DNA of 64,000 bases from Microbacteriaceae bacterium (GTDB lineage Bacteria; Actinomycetota; Actinomycetes; Actinomycetales; Microbacteriaceae). A program made the position numbers and the translations under genes. The stretch covers positions 124,001 to 188,000 of the forward strand of contig JAIYCT010000007.1 of NCBI GenBank assembly GCA_027487865.1. Reading direction: 5' to 3'. Positions within the stretch are counted from its first letter, which is position 1. Every line of letters begins with the position of its first letter. Under the pieces are notes generated by a model that was not told the origin of the DNA, ran no database searches, and saw nothing but the letters and a program-made list of their open reading frames with translations. Shown one piece after another: positions 8,183-18,605 of the stretch.

Positions 8183-9625
8183 TTAGTTACCGTAACCAGG
8201 TGCTGCTAGGTGAACAGCATCCCCCACGCGGTGAACGCGCAGGCTGTTGGTGGAGCCTGGGATTCCCGGAGGGGAACCGGACACGATAACAACCTCATCG
8301 CCAACACGGCACTTTCCGCTGGAGAGCACGATCTCATCAACCTGGCGAATCATCTCGTCGGTGTGCTTGACCTTGTCGACCTTGAATGTGGTTGCTCCCC
8401 AAACTAGTGAAAGCTTGCGGCGCACCTCTTCGCTAGGGGTGAATGCCAATACCGGAACACTTGAACGCAGGCGTGAAACTCGGCGCAGGGTGTCGCCAGA
8501 CTCGGTGAAGACGCAGACGAACTTCGAACCCAATAGCTCAGCGATTTCCATAGCCGCTAGCACAACCGCACCTGAGTGAGTGTGGGGCTTGGTGCCAAGA
8601 GCCGGAATGCGGTCCATACCGTTCTCTTCGGTTGACTCGATGATGCGAGCCATGGTCTGAACGGTCTCAATTGGGTACTCTCCAACCGAAGTCTCGCCCG
8701 AAAGCATTAGCGCATCAGCGCCATCCAGCACGGCGTTGGCAACGTCAGAAGCCTCGGCGCGGGTTGGGCGAGATGCGGTGATCATGGTCTCAAGCATCTG
8801 AGTCGCAACGATTACCGGCTTCGCCCAGCGACGCGCTAGCTCTACAGCACGCTTTTGCACCAAAGGAACCTGCTCCAATGGAAGCTCCACACCTAGGTCG
8901 CCACGAGCAACCATTACGCCGTCAAAGGCATCAATGATTTCCTCGAGGTTCTCAACGGCCTGCGGCTTCTCGATCTTTGCGATGGTTGGCACAAAGCGGC
9001 CCTCTTCGGCCATGATCTCGTGAACACGAACAATGTCCTTGGCGTTTCTCACAAAGCTAAGTGCGATCATGTCGGCACCAAGCTTAAGAGCCCAACGTAG
9101 GTCGTCCTCGTCCTTTTCGCTCAGCGCAGGAACGTTTACCGCAACTCCTGGAAGGTTGATTCCCTTGTTGTTAGAAACAGGTCCGCCAACTTCGACCACG
9201 CAGGTAACGGTGGTTGCATCTACTGCAGTTGCACGGAGGCCAATACGGCCATCATCGATTAGCAGCTGGTCGCCAGGCTTCACATCTCCCGGAAGACCCT
9301 TATAGGTCGTGGAGCAAATGTTTACATCGCCCTGGATGTCATCGGTTGTGATCTTGAAAGTCGCACCATTGACCAGGTTGACCTTGTCCTCGGTAAAGCG
9401 GCCTAGGCGGATCTTCGGCCCCTGGAGGTCAACCAAGATACCGACGCTCTTTCCAACGTCTGCTGCAGCCTTGCGAATGGTCGCGTAAACACCCTCGTGA
9501 ACCTCGTGTGAGCCGTGGCTCAGGTTCATGCGAGCAACGTCAACACCCGCTTCAATGACGGCTTTAGCCTTGTCGTAGTCCGCAATAGCAGGACCGAATG
9601 TTGCCACAATTTTGGCGCGTCTCAT
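8183..9625 (-). CDS. pyk: Pyruvate kinase
   Basis: Pyruvate kinase converts phosphoenolpyruvate and ADP to pyruvate and ATP in glycolysis. The 480 residues show the A domain with ARMNLSHGSH near residue 35, the active-site segment IEKPQAVENLEEI, the metal-site block VARGDLGVELP and the ATQMLETM loop, with a C-terminal allosteric domain. DLQGPKIR (66-73) has Leu, Gln and Lys where K+-dependent enzymes have Thr, Lys and Glu; by known rules this predicts a K+-independent enzyme. The gene ends the long minus-strand run and stops before a bidirectional terminator. The ATG at 9625 lies directly at the conserved N-terminus RRAKIVATFGP. Confidence 0.97.
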   Translation of the reverse strand: MRRAKIVATFGPAIADYDKAKAVIEAGVDVARMNLSHGSHEVHEGVYATIRKAAADVGKSVGILVDLQGPKIRLGRFTEDKVNLVNGATFKITTDDIQGDVNICSTTYKGLPGDVKPGDQLLIDDGRIGLRATAVDATTVTCVVEVGGPVSNNKGINLPGVAVNVPALSEKDEDDLRWALKLGADMIALSFVRNAKDIVRVHEIMAEEGRFVPTIAKIEKPQAVENLEEIIDAFDGVMVARGDLGVELPLEQVPLVQKRAVELARRWAKPVIVATQMLETMITASRPTRAEASDVANAVLDGADALMLSGETSVGEYPIETVQTMARIIESTEENGMDRIPALGTKPHTHSGAVVLAAMEIAELLGSKFVCVFTESGDTLRRVSRLRSSVPVLAFTPSEEVRRKLSLVWGATTFKVDKVKHTDEMIRQVDEIVLSSGKCRVGDEVVIVSGSPPGIPGSTNSLRVHRVGDAVHLAAPGYGN

Positions 9626-9651
9626 TTATAACTACTTACCTTTTCAATTGG

Positions 9652-11109
9652 TTAGCTGTAAACCGAAATTGGTCTATCAGTTGGCTTCACTGGGAAGGGA
9701 AGCCCTGTCTCACCTTCGAGATATTCGTCGATCGCGGCAGCGGCGGCACGACCTTCGGCTATAGCCCAAACTATCAGGCTTTGGCCTCTTCCGGCGTCAC
9801 CTGCAGCAAACAATCCATCGGCAACCTTGTATCGGCCGTCTCTAGCCACATTTCCCCTTGAATCCATAGGGGTTGCAAGCTGTGTGGAAAGATCCTGAGT
9901 CTCAGGTCCAACGAACCCAAGCGCTAGGAAGACTAGGTCGGCTGGCAAAATGCGCTCGGTTCCAGCCTTGGGCACTCGCTTGCCGTCCACAAACTCAGTG
10001 TCCGCAACCTTGACGCCTGTGAGAACACCGTTCTCCCCCACGAACTCAACTGTTGAGTGCAGATACTTGCGCTCGCCAAACTCCTCGTGAGCAGAAGCAA
10101 CCTCAAATAGGTTTGGCATCATCGGCCAGGGCTGGTCGGCGGTGCGCTCCAGCGGAGGCTGAGTTCCGATGGCCAAGGTGGTAACGCTAAGTGCCCCTTG
10201 GCGAGTTGCAGTGCCAAGGCAGTCTGCACCGGTGTCGCCACCGCCGAGGATGATGACGTGCTTTCCGGAAGCGTCGATCTGGGAAACGACCTCATCACCG
10301 GCAACTACCTTGTTGGCTTGCGCTAGGTAGTTCATTGCAAAGTGAACGCCGTCTAGATCTCTGCCGGTTACAGCGAGGTCCCTAGGAACCATTGCGCCGG
10401 TTGCGATCAAAACTGCGTCGTATCTCTTCTGAAGTTCATCCCAGGTGATGTCGACACCAACGTTTACCGAGGTTCGGAAGCGAGTGCCCTCGGCTTCCAT
10501 CTGTGCCACACGGCGGTCGATGAGGTGTTTCTCCATCTTGAAATCTGGAATGCCATAGCGCAGCAAGCCGCCAATGCGGTCATCGCGTTCATAAACTGCA
10601 ACGGTGTGGCCAGCTCTGGTTAGTTGCTGCGCAGCAGCGAGCCCCGCAGGTCCTGAGCCCACTACAGCGATGGTCTTGCCGGTTAGGCGCTCTGGGATGC
10701 TCGGTGTGACAAAACCATTCTCAAATGCATCGTCGATGATCGATACTTCGATCTCCTTGATGGTGACAGCTGGCTGGTTGATCGCCAAAACGCAGGAGCT
10801 CTCGCATGGAGCAGGGCATAGCCTTCCGGTGAACTCCGGGAAGTTGTTGGTTGCGTGCAGGCGATCGATCGCCTCTTTGTTCCTGCCGCGGTGAGTTAGG
10901 TCGTTCCATTCCGGAATCAGGTTTCCCAGCGGGCAACCCTGGTGACAGAAAGGGATTCCGCAATCCATGCATCGAGATGCCTGGCGAACGATGGTTTCAC
11001 CGTTTCGCTCGGCGTAAACTTCCTTCCAGTCCTTGATTCGAACTGGTACTGGTCTGCGAGTTGCGGTTTCACGCTCGATAACTTTGATAAAGCCCTTTGG
11101 ATCAGCCAC
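9652..11109 (-). CDS. gltD: Glutamate synthase (NADPH) small subunit
   Basis: GltD passes electrons from NADPH through FAD and iron-sulfur clusters to GltB for glutamate synthesis from glutamine and 2-oxoglutarate. The 485 residues begin with a Cys-rich Fe-S domain (CMDCGIPFCHQGCP near 47-60, then CPAPCESSC), followed by an FAD-binding GSGPAGLAAA motif near 152-161 and an NADPH-binding GGGDTGADC motif. The start is a GTG at 11109 that overlaps the gltB end by 8 bases, with GGAGG 6 bases upstream. Overlap and order argue for coupled production of both subunits. Confidence 0.96.
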   Translation of the reverse strand: MADPKGFIKVIERETATRRPVPVRIKDWKEVYAERNGETIVRQASRCMDCGIPFCHQGCPLGNLIPEWNDLTHRGRNKEAIDRLHATNNFPEFTGRLCPAPCESSCVLAINQPAVTIKEIEVSIIDDAFENGFVTPSIPERLTGKTIAVVGSGPAGLAAAQQLTRAGHTVAVYERDDRIGGLLRYGIPDFKMEKHLIDRRVAQMEAEGTRFRTSVNVGVDITWDELQKRYDAVLIATGAMVPRDLAVTGRDLDGVHFAMNYLAQANKVVAGDEVVSQIDASGKHVIILGGGDTGADCLGTATRQGALSVTTLAIGTQPPLERTADQPWPMMPNLFEVASAHEEFGERKYLHSTVEFVGENGVLTGVKVADTEFVDGKRVPKAGTERILPADLVFLALGFVGPETQDLSTQLATPMDSRGNVARDGRYKVADGLFAAGDAGRGQSLIVWAIAEGRAAAAAIDEYLEGETGLPFPVKPTDRPISVYS

Positions 11110-14100
11110 CGGTCACCTCCAGAATCTGGGTCCATACCTCTTCACCGTCAAGGTCAATGCCGTCGGCACTGGCGTTGCGTTGAATCTCCATTACGCGTGC
11201 GTAGTCACGAGGTAGGACTCTTACGAAGTTGGATACCTCAGCATCAAAGTTTGCAAGAAGCGATTCACCCAGCGGTGATCCAGTCTTGGCGACATGAGAG
11301 TTCAAAAGCTCTCGCAGGGTCGCGATGTCAGCGGCTTCTAGGTGGTCGAGTGAAATCTCTCCCGAAGCCAAGGCTTCGCGGTTCACTCGTGCTTCAGAGA
11401 GCTTGTAGACGTAAGCCACACCTCCGGACATACCCGCACCGAGATTGACACCAGTACGGCCAAGAATCACTGCGGTGCCGCCGGTCATGTACTCCAGAGC
11501 GTGGTCACCAACACCCTCGACGACCGCCTCAACACCAGAGTTGCGAACCAGGAACCTCTCCCCAACAATTCCGTTTAGGAAGATCTGGCCGCTGGTCGCA
11601 CCATAACCAATTACGTTGCCAGCAATCACGTTCTTCTCTGCCACAAAGCCAGCACTGCGCTCAGGCTTCACGACGATAGTGCCTCCGGAGAGACCCTTGC
11701 CAACGTAGTCATTGCAATCGCCCTCAACCTCAATGGTGATGCCTCTAGGCACAAAAGCTCCAAGAGATTGTCCAGCCGAGCCACGAAGCTTGAGAGTAAG
11801 GGTGTCAGGCTCTAGCCCTTGCTCGCCCCAGCGCTTGGTTAGTTCGTTTCCGAGCATGGTTCCAATTGCCTGGTTGGTGTTGTTGATTGCAATTTCGTGA
11901 GTCACTGGCTTGGCATCGCGAAGTGCCGCTTGGCTAAGTTCGATAAGTGGATAGTCGAAGTGTGACTCAAGCTCGTGATCTTGAGTGGTGGTGTTGCGCA
12001 AGTTCTGATTCAAGTCGATGTCTTTGGCCGCAAAAATTGGGGTTAGGTCAAGACCATCTGCCTTGTAGTGCGAAACGGCTCGGTTTACATCCAATAGGTC
12101 CACTCGACCAACAACATCCGCCAGGGTCCTAAAGCCAAGTTCCGCAAGGTACTCGCGGACTTCTTGAGCCAAGAACTCAAAGAAGTTCACTACGTGGTCG
12201 GCCTGGCCCTTGAATCTTGCGCGAAGATCTGGGTTCTGGGCAGCAACTCCAACCGGGCAGGTGTCAAGGTGGCAAACGCGCATCAAGATGCAGCCTTCAA
12301 CCACCAAAGGAGCGGTGGCAAAACCATACTCTTCAGCTCCAAGCAGGGCTGCGATAACGACATCGCGACCTGTCTTCATCGAACCATCTACCTGAACTAC
12401 GATGCGATCGCGTAGACCGTTGAGCAAAAGAGTCTGCTGAGCTTCTGCAAGTCCAAGCTCCCAAGGGGTGCCGGCGTGCTTGAGCGAGTTCAACGGGCTT
12501 GCACCAGTGCCACCATCGTGGCCAGAAATCAGCACCACATCAGCTTTCGCCTTTGCCACCCCGGCAGCCACGGTTCCAACACCGAACTGGCTTACCAACT
12601 TGACGTGAACACGTGCCGAGCGGTTTGCGCGCTTTAGGTCAAAGATCAGTTGCTTTAGGTCTTCGATCGAGTAGATGTCGTGGTGCGGGGGCGGTGAAAT
12701 TAGTCCGACGCCAGGAGTTGAGTGTCGAAGTTGCGCAATCCACGGGTAAACCTTGTGCGATGGAAGCTGTCCGCCCTCTCCTGGCTTGGCTCCCTGTGCC
12801 ATCTTGATTTGGATGTCATCGGCGTGTGTCAGATACATCGAAGTTACGCCAAAACGTCCAGAAGCGACTTGCTTCACTGCGCTGCGGCGGTTGCGGTCCA
12901 ATAGGCGCTCTACCGACTCGCCACCCTCGCCGGTGTTGCTCTTTGCGCCAATTCGGTTCATCGCGATGGCAAGCACCTCGTGTGCCTCTGGTGAAATAGC
13001 TCCAATTGACATGGCTCCGGTTGAGAAGCGCTTCACAATCTCAGAGACCGGCTCAACCTCTTCGATTGGGATCGAAGGCCTAGCACCCTTGTTGAAAGCA
13101 AACATTCCACGAATGGTCATTAGTCGCTCTGATTGGTCATCGACGGCGTGGGTGTATTCCTTGAAGATGTCGTAGCGCTTTTGTTTTGTGGAGTGCTGCA
13201 GCTTGAAAATGGTTTCAGGGTTGAAAAGGTGCGGTGGCCCATCGCGGCGCCACTTCATCTCACCACCAACCTCAAGCGGCAGGTGAATCTTGGAGGCACC
13301 TTCGATTGGGTAAGCAGCGCGGTGACGCTTCTCAATTTCCTGGTGCAAAATGTCCAGGCCTACGCCGCCAAGCTTGGTTGTGGTGCCGGTGAAGTACTTG
13401 TCAACTAGGTCTTGGCTAAGTCCAATTGCCTCAAAGCACTGCGCTCCACCGTAAGAAGCAACGGTAGAAATGCCCATCTTGGACATGATCTTGAGGATGC
13501 CTTTACCGAGCGCTTTGACCATGTTCTTGCTGGAGCGTTCCGGGGTGATTCCGGTGATCAAGCCCTTAACCACTAGGTCCTCGGCGGTCTCGAGTGCCAG
13601 GTAAGGGTTGATAGCCGCTGCGCCGTAACCGATCAAAGTCGCGACGTGGTGCACGTCTCTTGCATCGCCACACTCAACTACCAGACCTACCTGCAAACGA
13701 GTTCCCTTGCGGATCAGGTGGTGGTGGACGCTGGAAAGTGCAAGCAGCGAAGGAATCGGAGCAAGCTCACGGTTTGAGTCGCGGTCGCTAATGATGATGA
13801 AGGTGTTTCCAGCCTCGATAGCCTCATCGACTTCGGTTGCCATTTCCGCTAAACGCTCTTCCAGCGATTCAGCTCCGTCATCAACGCGGTAAAGCGCTGA
13901 GATGGTTTCTGCCTTGCCGATGTTGTTTGCCTTGTCAATGTGCTTGATACGGGCAATCTCATCGTTGGTGAGAATTGGGAAGTCCATTACCAACTGCTTG
14001 GCATGCTCAGGAGTCGCACCCAAAAGGTTTAGCACCGGACCGATGGAGGCGGACATAGAGGTCACGACCTCTTCACGAATTGCGTCCAGCGGTGGGTTGG

Positions 14101-15655
14101 TCACCTGAGCGAACTGTTGGGTGAAGTAATCAAAGAGCAATCTGGAGTGCTGCGAGATCGCAGCAATCGGGGTGTCGGTTCCCATTGCACCAATAGGCTC
14201 TTGACCGGATCTGGCCATCGGAGCGATGAACTCCTTTAGGTCTTCCTCGGTGTAGCCGAACACTCGCTGACGACGGTTGACCGAAGCACTGGAATAGCGA
14301 ATGTGCTCGCGCTCTGGCAAATCGCGCAGGTTAATCATGTTCTCTTCCAGCCAGGTACCCCAAGGCTGAGCAGCGGCTACTTCGCTCTTGATTTGCTCAT
14401 CTTCGATGATTTGACCGGAAGCGGTGTCGATCAGGAACATCTTGCCCGGCTGGAGTCTGCCCTTGCGAACGATCTTCTCGGCAGGAATATTTGCTACACC
14501 AATTTCCGAGGCAAGGATGATGAATCCATCCTCGGTTACCACGAAGCGACCTGGGCGCAGGCCATTGCGGTCCAATGTTGCACCAACCAAAGTTCCATCG
14601 GTGAAGACAACCGCGGCTGGTCCATCCCAAGGTTCCATGATCATGGAGTGGTACTCGAAGAAGTCTCTGAGCTGTGGCTCAAGGTCGAGCTGCTTTTCCC
14701 AAGCGCCCGGAATCATCATCATCATGGCGTGAGGAAGCGAACGGCCAGATAGCACCAGCAGTTCTAGAACCTCGTCAAAAGTGGCTGAGTCTGAAGCCCC
14801 TGCGGTCACAATCGGCTTTAGTTGCTCGATGTCTCCAAGCTGATCGCTCTCTAGCTGTGATTCGCGAGCTCGCATCCAGTTTGCATTGCCCTTTACGGTG
14901 TTGATTTCACCGTTGTGTGCAATGAAGCGGAATGGGTGCGCAAGCGGCCAAGAAGGGAAGGTGTTGGTCGAGAACCTAGAGTGAACTAGGGCCAATTGCG
15001 ATTCAAACTCTGGCTCTGACAGGTCAGGGAAGAACGGCTCCAGCTGCAAAGTCGTGACCATGCCCTTGTAGACGATGGTGCGCATCGAAAGGGATGGGTG
15101 ATAGATGCCGATCTCTCGCTCGCTGCGCTTGCGCAGACGGAACAACCGGCGTTCAAGTTCTAGATCTGCTGCCTTGTCAGGTGCGGCTAAGAAAACCTGC
15201 TCAATAAGTGGCATTGCCGCACGCGCCAGGTCTCCCAGAACCTCTGGACGGGTAGGAGGAGTTCTCCAGCCCAAAACCTCAAGCTTCTCTTCCTTGGCAA
15301 GCTTCTCGAACTGTGCCTTATCCCCCAGCGCTTCCGGCTCACTGAGGAACACAAGTCCCGCGCCATAGCTACCTTTAGCTGGCAGCGTGAAGGAAACAAC
15401 TTTTCTAAAGAATCGGTCTGGAATCTGCGTCAGGATTCCTGCTCCGTCACCGGTGCCAGCGTCAGAACCTACAGCTCCGCGGTGTTCGAGGTTTCTAAGC
15501 GATGAAAGAGCCATGTCGACAATGTCGTGACCTGGAGTGCCACGCAAAGTTGCAACCATTGCAAGACCACAAGCATCCTTTTCAGCGCTTGGGTCATAAA
15601 GTCCCTGCGCGGAAGGACCAGCGTGAAAGCGCTGGAAAGGGCTTAGGGCCGGCAT
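11102..15655 (-). CDS. gltB: Glutamate synthase large subunit
   Basis: GltB hydrolyses glutamine and transfers ammonia to 2-oxoglutarate. The 1517 residues begin with a short propeptide and then CGLAMVATL; Cys29 should become the N-terminal nucleophile after cleavage, as in the family. The class II amidotransferase domain is followed by the FMN-binding synthase domain (GEGGES, SGHDGGTGASP), the 3Fe-4S cysteines in CHLDTCPVG, and the C-terminal beta-helix GXGXG domain. GGAG precedes the ATG at 15655 by 6 bases. A 54-base gap separates it from lgt, the longest within the lower part of the run, without an obvious promoter. Confidence 0.97.
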   Translation of the reverse strand: MPALSPFQRFHAGPSAQGLYDPSAEKDACGLAMVATLRGTPGHDIVDMALSSLRNLEHRGAVGSDAGTGDGAGILTQIPDRFFRKVVSFTLPAKGSYGAGLVFLSEPEALGDKAQFEKLAKEEKLEVLGWRTPPTRPEVLGDLARAAMPLIEQVFLAAPDKAADLELERRLFRLRKRSEREIGIYHPSLSMRTIVYKGMVTTLQLEPFFPDLSEPEFESQLALVHSRFSTNTFPSWPLAHPFRFIAHNGEINTVKGNANWMRARESQLESDQLGDIEQLKPIVTAGASDSATFDEVLELLVLSGRSLPHAMMMMIPGAWEKQLDLEPQLRDFFEYHSMIMEPWDGPAAVVFTDGTLVGATLDRNGLRPGRFVVTEDGFIILASEIGVANIPAEKIVRKGRLQPGKMFLIDTASGQIIEDEQIKSEVAAAQPWGTWLEENMINLRDLPEREHIRYSSASVNRRQRVFGYTEEDLKEFIAPMARSGQEPIGAMGTDTPIAAISQHSRLLFDYFTQQFAQVTNPPLDAIREEVVTSMSASIGPVLNLLGATPEHAKQLVMDFPILTNDEIARIKHIDKANNIGKAETISALYRVDDGAESLEERLAEMATEVDEAIEAGNTFIIISDRDSNRELAPIPSLLALSSVHHHLIRKGTRLQVGLVVECGDARDVHHVATLIGYGAAAINPYLALETAEDLVVKGLITGITPERSSKNMVKALGKGILKIMSKMGISTVASYGGAQCFEAIGLSQDLVDKYFTGTTTKLGGVGLDILHQEIEKRHRAAYPIEGASKIHLPLEVGGEMKWRRDGPPHLFNPETIFKLQHSTKQKRYDIFKEYTHAVDDQSERLMTIRGMFAFNKGARPSIPIEEVEPVSEIVKRFSTGAMSIGAISPEAHEVLAIAMNRIGAKSNTGEGGESVERLLDRNRRSAVKQVASGRFGVTSMYLTHADDIQIKMAQGAKPGEGGQLPSHKVYPWIAQLRHSTPGVGLISPPPHHDIYSIEDLKQLIFDLKRANRSARVHVKLVSQFGVGTVAAGVAKAKADVVLISGHDGGTGASPLNSLKHAGTPWELGLAEAQQTLLLNGLRDRIVVQVDGSMKTGRDVVIAALLGAEEYGFATAPLVVEGCILMRVCHLDTCPVGVAAQNPDLRARFKGQADHVVNFFEFLAQEVREYLAELGFRTLADVVGRVDLLDVNRAVSHYKADGLDLTPIFAAKDIDLNQNLRNTTTQDHELESHFDYPLIELSQAALRDAKPVTHEIAINNTNQAIGTMLGNELTKRWGEQGLEPDTLTLKLRGSAGQSLGAFVPRGITIEVEGDCNDYVGKGLSGGTIVVKPERSAGFVAEKNVIAGNVIGYGATSGQIFLNGIVGERFLVRNSGVEAVVEGVGDHALEYMTGGTAVILGRTGVNLGAGMSGGVAYVYKLSEARVNREALASGEISLDHLEAADIATLRELLNSHVAKTGSPLGESLLANFDAEVSNFVRVLPRDYARVMEIQRNASADGIDLDGEEVWTQILEVTGG

Positions 15656-15709
15656 GCTTGTCTCCTATCGAATAATCAAAAGGGACATCGTCGGCCCGGG
15701 TGGGTAAAA

Positions 15710-16609
15710 CTAGCTTTCAGTTGGCTCTTTTACTGTCTTGCGCGGCTTTTTTGCCGGTTCCGCAACAGTTTCACGGCCTGGTAGCCAGATGCTCGGTTCA
15801 AGGCCGGGGTGTCGGCGGGACTGAACAATCAGGAGGGTAACTCCGATGGCGATTCCGATCAACGCTGACCAGATATTTACTCTGAGGCCAAGAATAATCT
15901 CACTTGGATCAATTCGGATAGTTTCTATCCAAAGTCGTCCAGTTGAATACAGGATCGCGTAAAGCGCAAACTGCTTACCCCACTGCAGATTCAAGCGCTT
16001 TCCAAGGTAGATAAGCAAACCGGCCGCGGCCAAGTTCCAGATCATTTCGTACAGGAAAGTCGGGTGGAAGGTCAAACCATCTGGTAAACCAGCTGGGTAA
16101 GTCGGGTTGGAAGAAGGAATTTCTAGCGCCCAAGGCAGATCAGTTGGTAATCCGTAAAGCTCTTGGTTGAAGTAGTTACCCAGTCTTCCGATTGCTTGAG
16201 CAATCAGTACTCCGGGGGCGACTGCGTCGGCAACAGTCCAGAATCGCAAGCCTGCTTGTCTTACGCCATACCAAAGACCGGCTGCACCAAAAAGCAATGC
16301 GCCATAGATGGCCATGCCGCCTTCCCAGATACGGAAAACAGCTAGAAAGTCTGCACCCTCGTAGAAGTAGTCCCTCGGGTGGGTGATGACATGGTAGAAA
16401 CGTCCACCGATAATGCCTGCTGGCACAGCCCAGAGCGCGATGTCTAGAAACAGACCGCGTTCAGCCCCGCGAGCATGCAGTCTGCGGTCCGCTAGCCATG
16501 AGGCGATAACAATGCCGGTAAGGATGAAAAGCGCATAGAAGTGAATGCGAAGCGGACCTAGGTCAACGAAGCTGATCTCAGGAGAAGGAATACTGGTAAG
16601 AAAATCCAC
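15710..16609 (-). CDS. lgt: Prolipoprotein diacylglyceryl transferase
   Basis: Lgt attaches diacylglycerol from phosphatidylglycerol to the lipobox Cys of prolipoproteins in the plasma membrane. The 299 residues contain about seven membrane segments, starting near residues 24-42. The Lgt signature is present as AIGRLGNYFNQELYG near residue 139, and the conserved GGRFYHV block near 65. The C-terminus is basic and cytoplasmic (KKPRKT). The start is a GTG at 16609, 4 bases after the trpA stop. Following the trp genes is its normal position in Actinobacteria. Confidence 0.95.
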   Translation of the reverse strand: MDFLTSIPSPEISFVDLGPLRIHFYALFILTGIVIASWLADRRLHARGAERGLFLDIALWAVPAGIIGGRFYHVITHPRDYFYEGADFLAVFRIWEGGMAIYGALLFGAAGLWYGVRQAGLRFWTVADAVAPGVLIAQAIGRLGNYFNQELYGLPTDLPWALEIPSSNPTYPAGLPDGLTFHPTFLYEMIWNLAAAGLLIYLGKRLNLQWGKQFALYAILYSTGRLWIETIRIDPSEIILGLRVNIWSALIGIAIGVTLLIVQSRRHPGLEPSIWLPGRETVAEPAKKPRKTVKEPTES

Positions 16610-16613
16610 TGGG

Positions 16614-17393
16614 CTATCCTAATCCGCCGGCGAGCTCTTTGGTCTTTGATACCAGTCCTGCAAGTCCGCCCTGCTGGTAGGCCTTTACAAATGCAGTGCC
16701 AACGATCGCGCCATCGGCGTAGCTGTTTACTTCTCGGACCTGATCAGCCGTAGAAATACCGACGCCAACGCAGGTTGGAGTGTCACCCAGACTCTTGACT
16801 CGGGACACGACAGATCTGGCAATGCGATCAAGTTCGGTGCGTTCACCGGTGATTCCCATGGTGGATACCGAGTAGACAAAACCCTTGGATGACTTTGAGT
16901 TGTTCTCAACACGGGCGTCCGAGCTGGATGGAGCTACTAAGAACACTCGGTCTAGATTGAGCTGATCGGATAGACTAATCCACTTTGACGCTTCGTCTGG
17001 AATTAGGTCTGGAGTGATCATGCCCTGAGCGCCAGAGCTGACCAGGTCCTCACTGAATTTTTCGACACCGTATGAGAGCACAGGGTTCCAATAGCTCATA
17101 ACCAAAAGTGGAGTGTCGACCTTCTCGCGGACACCCTTGATGATTTCGAACAGGTCTCGCAGCTTAAATCCGTTGGCAATCGCCTCTTCGGTGGCGTGCT
17201 GAATTACTAGCCCATCCATCGCCGGGTCGCTGTAGGGAACGCCAATTTCGAGAATGTCGCAGCCGTTTTCGGCCATCGCAACAAGCGAATCAATGCTGTC
17301 CTGCTTAGTTGGGTAACCGGCTGGGTAATAGCCAATCAGAGTCCCGCGGCCAGACTCTTTGTTGCGCTCTAGAACGTCGTTTGTAATGCTCAC
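16614..17393 (-). CDS. trpA: Tryptophan synthase alpha subunit
   Basis: TrpA cleaves indole-3-glycerol phosphate to indole, which is channelled to TrpB. The 259-residue TIM barrel has the catalytic acids Glu49 ([10 protein letters not shown]) and Asp60 at the canonical positions, and the phosphate-binding GVGIST loop. The GTG start at 17393 overlaps the trpB stop as GTGA, ensuring near-equal output of the two subunits. Confidence 0.97.
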   Translation of the reverse strand: MSITNDVLERNKESGRGTLIGYYPAGYPTKQDSIDSLVAMAENGCDILEIGVPYSDPAMDGLVIQHATEEAIANGFKLRDLFEIIKGVREKVDTPLLVMSYWNPVLSYGVEKFSEDLVSSGAQGMITPDLIPDEASKWISLSDQLNLDRVFLVAPSSSDARVENNSKSSKGFVYSVSTMGITGERTELDRIARSVVSRVKSLGDTPTCVGVGISTADQVREVNSYADGAIVGTAFVKAYQQGGLAGLVSKTKELAGGLG

Positions 17394-18595
17394 TTATCCC
17401 CCAACAATCCAAAGTACTTTCCGGCAGTTTCCATATCCTTATCACCACGTCCGGAGAGGTTCACCAGGATGTGTGCACCGGCTGGAAGGACCGTGGAGAG
17501 GTGCTTCATGCCGGCAAGTGCGTGCGCAGTCTCGATTGCCGGGATGATTCCCTCGGTTCTAGAAAGAAGACGCATGGCATCCATTGCCTCTGCATCGCTG
17601 ATGCCGAAGTAGTTTGCGCGGCCAAGGTCCTTGAGCCACGAGTGCTCTGGCCCTACTCCCGGGTAATCCAATCCTGCCGAAATGGAGTGCGACTCCATGG
17701 TCTGACCATCTTCGTCCTGCAGCATGTAAGAGCGAGCTCCGTGCAGTACCCCTGGGCGGCCCCTAGAGAGCGTTGCAGCGTGCTTGGGGGTGTCGATTCC
17801 ATCTCCGGCTGCTTCAAAACCCCAAAGTGCTACGTCTTGATCATCTAGGAAAGGGTGGAAGATTCCAATCGCGTTGGAACCGCCACCAATACAGGCTGCT
17901 ACCGCGTCAGGCAAACGTCCGGTTAGTTCCAGCATCTGCGCGCGCGCTTCGACTCCGATGACAGAGTGGAAGTCACGAACCATGGTTGGGAAAGGGTGCG
18001 GACCAGCAACAGTGCCAAGAAGGTAGTGAGTGTTGTCTACATTTGCAACCCAGTCGCGCAAAGCTTCATTAATGGCGTCCTTGAGCGTTCTAGAGCCGGT
18101 GGTAACTGGAATCACCTGAGCTCCGAGAAGCTTCATTCTCGCTACATTCAAGGCCTGACGTTCGGTGTCCACCTCGCCCATGTAGACCACACAGTCAAGA
18201 CCGAAATAGGCAGCTGCGGTAGCGCTGGCAACACCGTGCTGCCCGGCTCCGGTCTCAGCAATTATTCGCTTTTTACCCATGCGCTTGGCAAGTAGGGCCT
18301 GGCCCATGACGTTGTTGATCTTGTGGCTACCGGTGTGGTTAAGGTCCTCGCGCTTAAGGAAGATACGCATGTCACCAAACTGGCTGGCAAAGCGCTGCGC
18401 CTCAGTGATTATCGATGGACGGCCGGTGTAGGTCTTGTGTAGTTCAGCAAGCTCAGCGACAAAGCTCGGGTCCGCCTTAGCGGCCAGATAGGTCGCTTCA
18501 AGTTCGTCTAGGGCTGCAATCAGCGGTTCCGCAACAAACCTGCCGCCGAATTCACCAAAGTATGGCCCAGCCTGAGAACGAAGATTTGTTTGCAT
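17390..18595 (-). CDS. trpB: Tryptophan synthase beta subunit
   Basis: TrpB condenses indole with serine using pyridoxal phosphate. From the ATG at 18595 the protein has 401 residues; PLP-Lys is Lys92 in HTGSHKINN, the phosphate loop is GGGSNAIG, and [10 protein letters not shown] is the indole-site segment. A TTG six codons earlier (18613) would overlap the trpC stop but has no ribosome-binding site, whereas AGGA lies 8 bases before the ATG and [13 protein letters not shown] then begins at the usual distance. Confidence 0.96.
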   Translation of the reverse strand: MQTNLRSQAGPYFGEFGGRFVAEPLIAALDELEATYLAAKADPSFVAELAELHKTYTGRPSIITEAQRFASQFGDMRIFLKREDLNHTGSHKINNVMGQALLAKRMGKKRIIAETGAGQHGVASATAAAYFGLDCVVYMGEVDTERQALNVARMKLLGAQVIPVTTGSRTLKDAINEALRDWVANVDNTHYLLGTVAGPHPFPTMVRDFHSVIGVEARAQMLELTGRLPDAVAACIGGGSNAIGIFHPFLDDQDVALWGFEAAGDGIDTPKHAATLSRGRPGVLHGARSYMLQDEDGQTMESHSISAGLDYPGVGPEHSWLKDLGRANYFGISDAEAMDAMRLLSRTEGIIPAIETAHALAGMKHLSTVLPAGAHILVNLSGRGDKDMETAGKYFGLLGDK

Positions 18596-18605
18596 TCTGT
18601 AAATC

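Noticed and set aside
8050-8289. 79-codon plus-strand frame covering the tRNA and pyk end
   Set aside because: It runs through the tRNA-Leu and terminator; the RNA features explain the sequence.
10942-11448. 168-codon plus-strand frame across the gltB-gltD junction
   Set aside because: Overlaps two certain genes and resembles no known protein.
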